Assembly (NCBI RefSeq): GCF_001949145.1
Contig: NW_019091416.1
Span: 2,546,951-2,610,950 of the forward strand
Direction: 5' to 3'
DNA: 64,000 nucleotides
Source: Acanthaster planci
Taxonomy: Eukaryota > Echinodermata > Asteroidea > Valvatida > Acanthasteridae
The translations under genes and the position numbers were made by a program. Below are positions 38,880 through 51,600 of the stretch, one piece after another (the first letter of the stretch is position 1; every line of letters starts with the position of its first letter). The notes below the pieces were generated by a model. That model worked only from the letters and a program-made list of their open reading frames with translations, was not told where the DNA came from and ran no database searches.

Positions 38880-40392
38880 GCCAAATTAGTTGACAGTGGC
38901 TTGACACTACGCAGGTGTCTATACCCGTGGCTGTAGCCAGTCCCCATAGAGCCACATAGAGTTGTGTGTTATTTCAAGCGGTAGCCAAGCTGACCAAATT
39001 ACATGTAGCTGGTTGCTAGCTGACCTCACCCTGTGGCTCAGCTGACCAACCACACAGCTGGCCAGGCATTGGCCAATCTAGTCTAGAGCACACCATCCCC
39101 AGCTGGACTATCCATTAACACTTAATAAGGTGACCATCCCGCTCAGTGACTCATTTGTGGTAAGTGCCAATTTCAATGTGGTATGTGTTGTTTGAAACAC
39201 ATTCAGAAATGAGAGTTGATGCTTTGTTCAAAAGAGAACCGAGATTCTTATTTTGTTCAAAATTGTCCCATTTAGATGTGGCTTTGCTACTTAGGAAAAA
39301 AAATCCCACACACTTTTTCTGTAGGCAGAATCATTGTCTTTACAAACTTTACCAAAATATTATTTGTCAAGTTTGCCACTGGCGAAGGTCCTTGTGTATG
39401 ATAGGGAAGTCAAGAATGGACACTTTTCTGATGAAACAAATTGTAGTACTTTTCCCAGTTTCTTGGGGAAAATTTACTCCCTTGTTGCAGAGCATAAAAC
39501 AAATCATTCCAATAGAATTGGCTTGACATGTCATGGCATGGTTTCACAAGGCGAAAATCGGAATTTATCAAAAATTCATACTTCAATACAAGAAACTATC
39601 AAACTGTGCATTCGCTTTTCAGAATTTGCCTGATCCCTGCAATATGGTGTATTTTTGTTGACTTTGTGTGTTGTGTGTGTGCAACCACTGGCTGCAGAAC
39701 AACCCCTTTTGTCTCGGTGTCACTGTGCCAGGCATGTACATTATTATGTAATCAAGCAAGTCAACGAAGATGATAGAGTTTGATATGGTAGTTGAGATGT
39801 GTGTACATGTACATGTATGTATAAAGCTGGCTGTACATGGTTTGTAGATGTTACCTGAAGATGTAAGGGACCATTCAGATCATATTTTCTGTCATTAGCC
39901 GTTGCAAGTAAAGTTCTACGTTCGTTAAACAATTTTACTGCAAATTCTATGTTGGATTCAATGTGGAACAAAACAGCAAATTGAATAGCGTTGTGTCCGT
40001 ACTGTCCAATCAGCACACTGCTGGCTTCAATATATATCAGTTATGCTACATTATTCCCTCGTAATAAGCACACATTTCCATTTGATGACCTGTGAATTCG
40101 GAATGTATCGAATCACCAAGTTTGCTATTTTAGTAAGCTGTGGTAGTGGCCGTGTGGAGATTTTTGTAATCGTTCTTTTTCTTGTTCGTATTGATAGTTG
40201 AATATTTTTGTAATGCCAGCAATGCAGTGCACATATCTGAGCTTGAACTTTGCTCCACTCAACCTTATTTGGAGTGGCACATTCCTCTTGAAGTAGAAGC
40301 ATTCAAATTTGACTGATGCTAGGTGACACCATAAATAACATTTAATTCACGATTTTCTGATATAAAGTCTATTTATGATTTGTAGTAAGTAG

Positions 40393-40615
40393 CAATGTTA
40401 TAGTCCTGTTCATCACAAGTGCCTACAAGTCCATCACAAGACCATCACAAGTCATCCGGTCTTAAGCCAAATCAGAAGCCATTCAGCTGAATGGTGACAA
40501 CAGCATTCCTTCATCATTGTTCACCTTGCCACTTGTGACTTGTTTTGTGAAAGGCTTTGTGATTGCCACTTGAGAATAGACTTGTGAAAAGCCTATGATG
40601 AACTCGACAACAGTG
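40393..40615. mobile_element. MITE family B, copy 2
   Basis: The left end AATGTTATAGTCCTG and the complement of the right end CACTGTTGTCGAGTTC resemble the AGTGTTGYAGTCGAG terminus of other copies. The interior is rich in CATCACAAG words and contains GCATTCCTTCATCATTGTTC, related to the family core. Confidence 0.55.
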
Positions 40616-42728
40616 ATACGAGTAAGCAGTGCACATTTGGAAATGAAAAATGAGGTTCAAACGTGATGTTGAAGTTGGTTCATAGTCCCGAAATTGATTT
40701 CTTCCTGTATTCAGTGGAGTTTTCTCATCCCTTGTAATGTTGGAGTTGGTTTGTGCCCTTGAAATTTCCTCTTCTTGTTCCTGTACTCCATGGAGTTTTC
40801 CTCATTCCCTTCCCCTTATCCCCATTTTTTTCCCTGCTGTCGTAGTATTCACCAGGAAAATGAGAACCAACTTCAACCTCATCAGTCACATGCATAAATT
40901 TTCTCTTGTGAGATAAAGCTCTGGTTTTTTTGCCTCTTGAAAAAATGACACTGCTCTGAATGGTATTGACAGTTTTTAGCTTTATACATGTATTTGTAGT
41001 TGTGGTATGTCAAAGATTATTTTTTTGTTCTTTTGAGGAGACTGAAGTAAAATAGATTAGTATTGAAAATATCCTTGAAGTTAGATTGGCTGTGCAGAAG
41101 CATAACTTGGTTCCTAGTAAACAGTGGTATTTTACACGAACATTTAATGAAGGGGGAATTGAGTATAGAATAGGGATTTATAAAGTTCTTGGAATGTGTA
41201 TGTAGCATGTATTAAATAGGTTCTGTTTACAGTGTTGTAGTAGGTCTGGGCTGAACAATGGTATTAAAATTCATCAGAAATCTTTGGAAAAGTTGTTTTA
41301 AACTGCCACAAGTAATCTGAAAGCTTTATTTAAGCCTAGGGTACGGATTTATCTTTTTGACTTACTGAAGTTTACTTTCATTGTCCTGGCTGTTGTGATT
41401 GTACTTGAATATGCAGTCGATTGGCTTTATGTACATGAATGTGCAGTCGATTGGTTTTATGTGCATGCATGTCAGGAAACTTGAAAGGGCTGTACAGTCA
41501 TAGGCTCAGCTGTTTTCCTATCAGTATAAAACATGATTAACTAAGGTATCTATTGGCAGTCTTTACTTTCAGGACACTCGTACACTTTTGCTTCATTTTT
41601 TTAACTTAAAAGGCGGGTATTAGTCCAAAATTTAAAGTCACATGCTTGGGAAGTCATACTTTTACACAGATGAAGGTGTGAGGAGTGATTTTGCTGGAAA
41701 ATGTGAAATTCTTACCCGATTTGGCAGTTGAAGGCATTCATGTGTAATACAGAAACAGGGTCCTAAAAGTAACTTGTGTGACCATTATTATCTGGTTTGG
41801 GTAGAGGAGCTACACGATGTACATAATGCCACAACCAACTTGGCACTGTTGCTTTAATTATCCTGTCACTCTCTTTTATCATATTAAGACTAAGGTATTT
41901 TTTTTTCAAAGCTGTTAATATTCTTTGTGTCATGGTGATGGAGGGTTTGTCTCTGTGCGGAATATGTATATAATATTGGCCATCAGTAAACATGTACTGC
42001 TTCACTCAAGATGAGTGGTGTGTTTGCCGACTCGTGATGTTTCTCTGTGCGTGTTCAGATCTGAATCCCAGAACAGCCACATTTATAAATTATTGTTTTC
42101 AAGGCGGTGACATGTTCTATCAAACCTGGCATCTTCATTTAGGATTAGAAGGTTTATGACTACTTTAGATCAATTTTCACAGATCTATAAACTGCGTAGA
42201 ACTAATACTGTTGTTTGCCGTGGCAAAGCCACCAAGATAAAAACCAGAGCGAGCGTGCTTTTGTTAATGAGAAATCGGGCACATGGTAAATGAAAAACTC
42301 CTTGACAAACAAAATAGTGATGTAGATGGCAAGTTCCCATTCTCGTGAATTCTTGTTTTTCTAGTCTTCTTTTGACAGTGTTGTGGTTGTAGAACAGTTA
42401 TTTGGCTCATTGCAGCAACCCTTTTCGGTGAGCCAAATGCAAGCAGGGAGTTACAGCTACAAAAAAAAAAAAAATATGCATCGCTTCCTTTTTCATTTTG
42501 TCGCATTTGATGTTAAAAGATCTCGATGAGCAATTGGAAACAGACATCTAGTTCAAGACTTTAACACTCCGAGCTAATTTTTTTCCCATTGTCAGGATAT
42601 TTCGAAATTTTTTTTTTTAATTTGGGAAACCTTAAACTGCAACTTACGTAAACTGAAATGTGCAAAAATGAAAATTGTCATTGAAAATGGTCCCATTGAT
42701 ATTGAAAAAGTGATTAAAACACTCCAGA

Positions 42729-42895
42729 AGTGTTGTAGTCATGACTATTCGAGACCAACATCACAGGACCGACGCAAGACATCTAGTCCAAATGCAAGTC
42801 ACAAGCTATGAAAACAAACTGTATCGAAAGCGTTCCTTTGTCACTGTGCACCCTGTTTACTTGTGACTGGTCTTCTTGTCTTGCAGTGGTCTCGC
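42729..42895 (+). mobile_element. MITE family B, copy 3
   Basis: It starts AGTGTTGTAGTC. It contains TTCCTTTGTCACTGTGCACC, then CTGTTTACTTGTGACTGGTC, which is nearly the core of copy 1. The right end is less clear. Confidence 0.65.
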
Positions 42896-43832
42896 CTACG
42901 TATAATGTACATGTAAGTGTATTTCAACAAAAAGTTATGCACATACGCTTTGCCAACGGGTGATTGGTGATGCATACGTCGAGCGGGACGACAGTTTCGC
43001 ATAAGACAATGTTCTGGATACATGTAATACAAGAGATAAGTCCTGAGGCCCTCTAATTAACAAGAGTCGAATTTACACTCAAAAAGAAAAACTTAAAGTA
43101 GCCACTTTCCCATCAAAAGGGTAACATTGCCCTTGTTGCTTTATTCCTGAACAAGACACAAAGCCTATTAATATTTACAATATAATTTATTTTATGAGCA
43201 CACTTTCTACAGAACAGAGAAACTTTCATATTTACAGCAGAGGTCTATTAAAAAAAAATCAAATCACACCAGGATTCAGAAAGCAATTACTCCATGAAAA
43301 TATTTAGATGTGATAACATTTACAATTCTAGAAGTTTGAGAAAGCAATGTATCACTTATGCCAGGAACAGATGCCTTATCAACTGCTGAGAGAAAAGGTA
43401 AGTCTGAGGTGCCAGGGTTCACCAGGTTGGCCACTTATGGCTCCTTTTTTGGGGCATAAATAAAGAACGATTAAATTGGATTTGAGCCTTTGGAAAGATT
43501 GAGACTACAAGCTAAGAGAGAGGTAGTTCACTTTAAGGGTAGTTCCAGGAAGAGCCAATGTATTGCTGGAGCTCTTTCAAACCAACTTTCATTGAGAGTC
43601 TGATGAACTTTGGCCCGTTTTTTGCATCTCCAAACCTCTGGTGACAAAGTTCAGAGGTCACTACCCGTAACTCCCTAGGTAACGCAAGTAATGTTTTAAC
43701 ACTTAAAGGTGGAGGGAGTTGCATGTAACTCAAGGTCAAATGACTTGCCTAAGAACACGCAACAGAGCCTTGCAGCTGGAATCAACATTTTGAACCCCTG
43801 TAAAAGAGTCCCACACTGACCAGATGATCAGA

Positions 43833-43872
43833 ACACCCCACACGGGGTGTTACAACACCCCACACGGGGTGC
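43833..43872. repeat. Tandemly duplicated palindrome
   Basis: ACACCCCACACGGGGTGT (43833-43850) is repeated as ACACCCCACACGGGGTGC (43855-43872), a 22-bp period. Each unit can form a GC-rich hairpin. Confidence 0.7.
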
Positions 43873-44624
43873 TACAACACACACATTTGTTAACGCAGGT
43901 GTAATGGCAGTCATGATTTGGAGAAAACTCTTGAGTGACAACCCAGTGTTGAGTACCTGTGTACATCGTTCTTATATCTGACTTGGGGAAAGTCATCATG
44001 GCAGAAAAGAGCACTACATACTGCATGCTGTGCTGCTGTTCTATTGTAATTGTAACCAGGCGCAAGTATATCTTGACGTATTTCATTTTTGGCTCAAATC
44101 CTTGCGAAGCAGTTAGAAAATGGTCTCCGGAGGAGGACACGAAAGCCCTCTCTCTGCACAAAGAATCGTCCAATCTGACTTGCAACTACAAAAACATTTT
44201 TGATTGATAATATTCAAATATTACACTTTGAATGCAATAATACTGCCTCAATAACTCATTTCCATGGACGTATCAGAAAACTATCAATTTACATATTGCC
44301 CATACTTTTTTGGCAGTGGCCACTTACATATGTGAACCAACACGTTTGCAAACATAAACAAAATGCCCAAGTCAACAGAAAATTGACTAATATCACAGAC
44401 GCGGCTCTCAACAGCACTGTAAGTACATGTATTTCAACTGACAAATTCTTCAATCAAGTAGTCTGAATGGCCGCCATCACTGCATAATCTAGAGAGTTCC
44501 CTTGAAGAATCTGGGAGGGTGTCAAAGGGGAAGAGCAGCATGGCAGTACATGAGGATCAAGAAATGGTGATTTTTTGATCAGCAACCAATTGTGGACACC
44601 AAGTACCTGTGAGGTAATACATCA

Positions 44625-44970
44625 TATTAATTGTAGTCGAGTCCAGCATAAGACCAGTCACAAGTTCTTTTAAGACCAGCCTAAAGGCTGGTTCATACTC
44701 CACACAAATGCGAAAGCAAAGCGAATATGACGTCCTGAAAAATTTGCAGCGAAATTTCATCTGAATTGATTTGCGCTCATTTTTTACAAATTTGCAACCC
44801 GAATATTTGGTATGACGTCACAAATACGCATTTGTGTTTTCTCTCTCACCAAGTATGGACTGGCCTTTGAGTAACAGGGTGAACAATGGCCGAGGAATGC
44901 TTTTGCTTGCCACTTGCCTCAAGACTGGATGACTTGTGGTGGACTTGTGATGGACTTGACTGCGACGCTG
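44625..44970 (+). mobile_element. MITE family B, copy 4, interrupted by family C
   Basis: The left end TTGTAGTCGAGTCC and the complement of the right end CGCAGTCAAGTCC are the family B termini. The family core (AAGACCAGTCACAAG ... AGTAACAGGGTGAACA) is split by a second element at about 44683-44868. Confidence 0.6.
44683..44868 (+). mobile_element. MITE family C, nested inside family B
   Basis: The ends AAAGGCTGGTTCATACT and the complement of the right end AAAGGCCAGTCCATACT are inverted repeats. Both arms continue with ACACAAATGCG and a GACGTCA word. About 186 bp, non-coding. The exact insertion boundary may extend about 20 bp to the left. Confidence 0.6.
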
Positions 44971-45109
44971 CACTGCATGATACAACTTGTCTGACTGCAA
45001 TCTGGCCGTTTGGCCGAGATACGACATTTTAGGACCGGCATACAAGCCTGGGGTTTTGGCTCAAGAGAAGATTCTGAGAAGCACAGGTCAACCCAGAGTT
45101 GTTACCTGA

Positions 45110-45245
45110 CCAATTGTAAGTCGCATCACAAGTCGGGTCTCAAGCGTTGCCGTGACAAGAGATTTTTGAATTGCGTGTGACGAGAATTCACACTGGAGGT
45201 CTTGTGTTGTCTTGCGATCATTTTAAGGGGGCACTACAACAACGC
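45110..45245 (-). mobile_element. MITE family B, probable fifth copy
   Basis: The complement contains GCAAGACAACACAAGACCTC and then CAGTGTGAATT, matching the interior of copy 1 (CACAAGACCTCCAGTCTGAA). Ends are not well defined. Confidence 0.45.
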
Positions 45246-45667
45246 TGACAGTGACGTTCAAATTCACCTGCTCACTCTCCCCCCTGCCAACTAACCACAG
45301 ACACAGTGCAAAATGAAACACTTCATAACCCGTTTACGCATACGACCTTTGACCTTACAAGGTCTTAAAAAAGAGTGAAATGACTGGTACATGCTGCAGA
45401 AGTGGCAAAAAGGCACTAAAACTGGTCCGACCTCACTGGGACACCTCCCAAAAGAAATTCTCAAATGGTTTTGTTTTCGATTCAGCAGTGTTTCCAACAC
45501 ACATCTAAATTCAAAGAAGGCACTAAGTACGGGACAGCACAGTAAGACATCCAACATGTTCACACACACTACAAGAGAAGTCTCCGTTTTCCTACACCCT
45601 CGCGCAGAACCGTGGCATTTTGCCGGCTGCGGTTGGCAGCAGCGACAGATCGGCCGTTGCCACGGAT

Positions 45668-48600
45668 TCACTTCTTGAGCAGCTGTTTCCGCTGCTGTTC
45701 CAGCAACGACTCCAGGTGGTCAGCCCGCTTGACGGCTGCCGCGTGCTGCTGCCTGAGCTGGTTGACCGTCTCCTCTTTCTTGACGATGGCCTGCTTCACC
45801 CTGGGGAAGCGAAGAGGGGAAAGCGGAGGAAAACAAAACCGCGCCTACATTAAACCTTCGAAAATTATTCAGATGAACTCAGTTGACATACACGTATGCC
45901 TCATTAAATTTTTTGGAGTGTGATATTTAACCAAAGAAAATCACAATACATTTATCTTTATATTCAGTGACAATGTCTACCAGCAATTCTACCACCATCT
46001 CACATCCACCGGTACCACTGCCTCACCCCCATCCACGCACTTCCTGTATACCCTCCATCTCCATTCAACCAAATCCAGTGACATCAACTGGAGCCCGGCC
46101 CTCGTGTATTTTGCACCACCGGCATCACTCCCTTACCCCCGGCCCCGCACCCCCCCCGCCGCCATCGATCCACCTACCTCTTGTGGACTTCCTCCATCTC
46201 CTCCTCCTTGCTCTCCTGGATGCGGCTCAGCTCCAGCTTGTGCCTGGCCCGCATCTCCGACATCTCGTTCTTGACCCGCTTGTTCTCCTCCTCGGTGGCC
46301 ACCAGGCGGTCGGCAAACTCCTGCCGGATCACGTCCTGCACGTTGTTCCGCTCGGTGGTCAGCCTGTCGCATATCTGTCCAATTTAACCACACAGTGGGT
46401 TTGAAACTGGAGTGACTGGCAAAAATGACATGTTTTACAAAAAATATTGAAATGCTACTACTTCTAGAAGCGACTTCTGTACAGTTACGTGAAAACGACC
46501 CAATTATATATAAATACTGCAAAAATCACAACATTACTATAAATTACAGAAAAAAATCCTGTTGAGCTGGAAATTAGCGGCTAAGAACTTCAAGACTGAG
46601 TTAAGCAGAAAGTTAAGACAAAGAAACTATTGTGACGAATTTTGGGGCTCTTTATGATAGCATCAATATCCTTTGTGTGTCACCACTTGCTTCTCTATTT
46701 CCCCTGCATTCTGTCCTCCAGTCTATCACTATATCTTTCTCACCTTTTTGATATCTTTCACCTCTTGTTCTTTTTGTTTCATCAGTCCACTGATTCTGAT
46801 ATTCTCCCCTTCTACGTCGGCTAGCCTGGCCTTCATCTCGTTATACCTCTCTTGAGTGTTTCGTTCCGACAGCTCGATTTCCCTCAGTTCCGCCTCATAT
46901 TTGTCTCGTATCCTCCTGCAAGTTCATTGTTCATGCTTCAAAAATTCATGTACTGGGGGTCTACAGGTTCTGATCATGTTCAAAATCTTGAACAGAGGAT
47001 ATAAAATGTACTGAATGTCTGTAAGTGCCCAACACTTTGGTGTAGGCTAGTTTACATATCACGCTGATGTGGAACAAGTCTCACATCATGAACCATGTAT
47101 GGCAAAATCTGCAAGAGAGATTAAGTGCATTTGACTTTTGAAAATCTACAGTGTTAATACTGGCTTCGACATCAGAAATTCATCAGATATTCATGGATTT
47201 TGAAGAATTTGGAAGGGTCAAGGGTTAAAGAATCACAAGAAATGATGTCAACGTCTTGATTCATTATCAACATTCAGCGGCATCATGTACACATGGATGG
47301 AATGGTAAAGGCCCAGGATATTCCAAAGACCCATCAATCCTGCCGGACTCACTTGACCCTGTTCTCGGCGGCTCTCTCGCACTCCTCCCTGCCGGTGGCC
47401 GCATCCTCCTCCAGTCGAGTAATGACCAGTTCAATCTCCTTGTCCCGATCCTTACGCACGTGCTCCTTCAGCTCCCGCTCCTTGGACAGGAGCCAGGTTT
47501 CCTAGGCAACCGACAAAAGATGGAAGCATCTTCAGTAAGCGTGGTGGAAATGGCAAAGTACCTTGGTAGAAGTGGTACTCCTGCCTGGTTTTCTCTTGCT
47601 GTTTGCGCTACACAAATGCATCTCAAGTAGAATCGCAGAGCACAAGAAAGTTCCCAACGGTACATTAAGCATGAAATAAGGCTGGGAGTCACACAGTGAT
47701 GTCACAGCGTATACTGCCATATTGCACTTGAAATTGCCACTTGGAATGTTCCAGAACATACTTGCAATGTTCCCAATGCAGGTGGAAGATCACCCTTGCA
47801 AATGCGATTCCTAACACCCACTAATGCACATCCCCTACTGGCAGAAAAAAACCCTTCCAGCTTCAAGAACACAATTCCAGGCTTGCAAACCTCATCCCAA
47901 TTCATAACTAAATCAAAGGGCTGAAGGCAAAGGTCATACTCGCTTCTGTGATCAAATTTTGAAGGCCTCGAAGCTCACATACCTGTTTCTTCATGTAGTT
48001 CTCTTCCCACGCCTCCTTTTCAATCTTCAATCTCTCCTCTAAGTCCTTCACTTCAGCCTACACCAATACAACAAAAAGATTCCTCGATATGATACATCAT
48101 TATATATAACAGGTTTGCCCTTACCCAACGTATATTAACAGTGTCCTAAAAAAAAAAAAAAAAAATACATCTTGAAAATGATACATCATCTGTGAAGCCA
48201 GATATCCAAACTTGATTTATTGAAGATTTTCTACAAGTATATTTTGCAAAACGTTGGAAGACTACTTAGTGAACAGCTGTATAGCACTCTCAATAGAAAA
48301 CTGGTGTAGATTTACATCGAGCTTGCTACATAGCCAATTTTTTTTTTCATTTCCCCTTTGAGTGTGTTGGTAGAACACTGGTGCAGCATTCTGAAGGTCC
48401 TAGGTTTGAAGCCCACCTTTGGCAGTGTTGGTAAAAACACTGGTGCAACATTCCTCAAGGTCCTGCGTTCAAATCCCCCTTTGCTGGTGTTGGTAGAACA
48501 CTGGTGCAGAATTCTAAAGGCCACAGGTTCGAATTCCCCCCTTTGTTATCTCCATCAACCCACCCTATGCCTGCATTCCTGCTCGTCCCTGGCCTGTTCG

Positions 48601-51600
48601 TACTCCTCCTTCATGGCAGTCAGGGCCTTCCGGCTGTTCTCCTCCATCTGCAGGGTCAGCCGGTCCACCTCCTGCCGCTGCCGCTTGGCCTGCTCAGCAA
48701 GCCGCTCCTTCTCCTCCTGGATGTCGGCGTAGAGGCGTCGTCGTTGCTGCTGGTAGGCTGCCTCCTCCTGCTCCAACTGCTTCTCGTACCTTGGAGGAGG
48801 TCAAATGGTCCATAAATTAACCTCAGCTGCCCTCCCAGATCCTTCAGAATCTACCACCAGGTTTCGGGAGGATTTTGAAGGATTGAGGAAGGCAGAGCCC
48901 AGCCAGTTACTTGAAATGCAGCTTGATGCTCCATGAATAACTTGTTACAAAGAATGTGTTACACATCAAAATGGAAAATTCTGAAATATCCAGGACAGTT
49001 TCTAAATAAGTGTCTGAGCTAATATCAGTTCATGAAATAATGGCTGAATGAAGTGATTAACGTTTTCCAATTACAACTCTCCTACTTTTGGAGTTGGTTT
49101 TGCCCAAGCTCTAAGGCAATGGAATAGATACAGATGTTGAGCTGGGCAACACTCACAAGGGCGAAGTGATGACCTTATTACCACTTACGACGATCTATGG
49201 ATGGAACATCTAAGCAGTCATAAATTGATTAATATTAACGCGACATTCTGATTTAATGTGCTCATATGGTGGATTCATGTATTTGACTTCACAAAGCTTT
49301 ACTTGTGTCTGCCTTTGATCAAATGCATCAGGAGAATGTAGGGTGTTGGTTGGTATGCAAACAAAAGACAAACCCCAAGTCTAATCCAAAGCAACAGGGG
49401 ATGAACAAGGTCAAAGTAAGGCAGACCTCCCAACACTGGCTATCAAGAATTTGGAATCCTTCTCCCCCAAATTTACAATTCTTCATGAAAAATCAGAATT
49501 TTTGCGTATTACCATGAACAAGTAAAAATCAGTCAGTGCTGCATAATTTGTACATTTGTATGACACGTACTCACCGATTCCATAAATTTTGATTTCCACA
49601 AGACTTTACGTCATCTGAAATGGTCAGCAATAATTTTTCATCTCCTGAATGAGTTGATTCGCCGCGAAATTCAGTGAAAAATTCACTGCATAGTGCTTGC
49701 ACACTTGGCATGATCATAGTTGATTTCACTGCAGTGCTTAGTCTTGGATTCAAATGTTCTTAGCTGTGGTTCCAAGGAAAACCAGGCACCACACGACGCA
49801 TGCAGTGTTACTTACAATGTAGCTTGTCGATAGAGGGCATTTTGTCCATGAACGATTTCGGTATCACTTCCTTGTTTTACGTCCATCTCGCGGCTGGTAC
49901 GGGTCAAAAGAGGGCGCTGCCTCAGACGTGGCTCATGCAACGTGCACTGCACTGACAGTTCAGGTAGGTCAGATAAGTTGTATTACACTACATGCACGAG
50001 ATTACATGGTCAGTTTCCGGTAGTACATAAGCGTGTCAAAATTGCGATTTGGCAGAAAGTTTAGGGGCGAATCGGAATGGTGAAATCTAAGTAAAAAAGC
50101 GGAAATTTTCCTCCAAAATTGGGAGGGTTGGGAGGTCTGGTAAGGCATCTATTATGGCTCATTTTAATATCCTGTCACTCGACTGGAGGATTATTGGAAG
50201 ACTTGTACTCGACATGGGATGATTTGTGATGGCATGCTATGTTTTGTGACAGAACTGTAATGATTTGGGGTCACTGACTTGTGATTACTTGTGACTAACT
50301 TGCAGGCTTGCTGTTCAATTGTAGTAACTTATGACGACATGCATATGGCTGTTGTGCAGTGGACTGGGCGATGACTTGCCACTGAGTTACCATTTGATTT
50401 GGTTACAACTCTTGTGCCTTCCCTGTACCTGGTTTTGGCTAGTTCCCGCTCCCTCGCACAGGCTGCCTCCTTCTCCTCGGCCAGCTGGTCTCTCAGCTCC
50501 TCCGTGTGTCGGACGTACTTCCCTCCCGCCCTCTCCTCTGCTTGCAGTAGCTCCGCCTCATGAATGGCTTTCAGCTTCTTGATCTCAGCCTTGTGGCTGG
50601 CTATGAGCCGCTGGATCTCAGGCTCCAAGCCTTTAACTGTGATTTCCTAAACAAGAGGAAATAATAGCACAAGCTTTGTATTGAAAGAGGCAACTCTTCG
50701 ATTCACTTAAGCAAGTCTGGTCCGAGCCAATTTGGCTCATCAGGCCGGTGTTTATCTCTGGTTTCCATTCAAACTTAACCTTTTGTAAATCTTGCTTTTT
50801 TCATTATTTGTTTACTACATGTATTATTTCATCACTGGCATATCCATCTGATTGATTGATATTCTTTAATGATTACACATATCTTCCAAGTTCCAAATGT
50901 TACTGACTACATGTGTAGCCACCTTCTTAAGAGTAAAAAAAGGGAGAGATATCCTGGAAGCCATTTCTGATGTGCACAAGATGCCCATGCAAAGGCGATG
51001 ATGTTTTGTGCACATTCTGATGAAAACTGGCAGAGTGTAGTCTTTTCCACAGGTGCATGAACCCACTCACAAAACCACCTTGGCCAACAGTGTTGATCCT
51101 ACTGAGTAGACTGCTCAAGCCAAGTACTGTTTCCCAGACCACAGTCCATGCGGACTGTCCCCTTACCTTGATCTTCTTGGTTTTCTCGTCGATCCACTTC
51201 TCACGTCGGATCTTCTCAGCCGCTGCCTGGACGTCCTTCACTTTTTGCAGCTCAGCATTGTGCCTTTGGGATTAAACCCCAAAACAGCCAACTTACATTC
51301 TGGTACTGCCTTCATCACACTTAAAATGGCCAGCACACAGCAATAATTCACAACTTCAACTCGCTCAGTGTGGCATAATTAGCAAAACAACCGCCCCCAT
51401 TTCCAGTGGTTGGAAAGCAGTTTTTTTTTCCACAGAGTGATCAAAACGTTGTGTCTTTCATTCATTAGATGAAAGTGAGGGGTCGGATTTTTGCTGACTC
51501 AAAGAACAACACTTACGTGTCCTCCATGGCTTTCATCTTAGTCTGATATTTCTTATCCACCGCCTTCAAGTCTTTGACCACTGTGTCGTACTTCTCGCTG

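Larger units (their letters stand above)
38060..45667. other. HID1-CEP131 convergent intergenic region, transposon-rich
   Basis: No coding exon is supported. It holds copies of repeat families A, B and C and a duplicated small palindrome. The only canonical plus-strand AATAAA I noticed is at 43459-43464. On the minus strand AATAAA occurs at 43140-43145 and 43186-43191. These are candidate ends of HID1 and CEP131 and would make the two 3' UTRs nearly meet, but this is positional inference only. Confidence 0.4.

Noticed and set aside
48357-48545. Functional tRNA genes
   Set aside because: B boxes are present but acceptor stems and cloverleaf pairing are missing in all three units.
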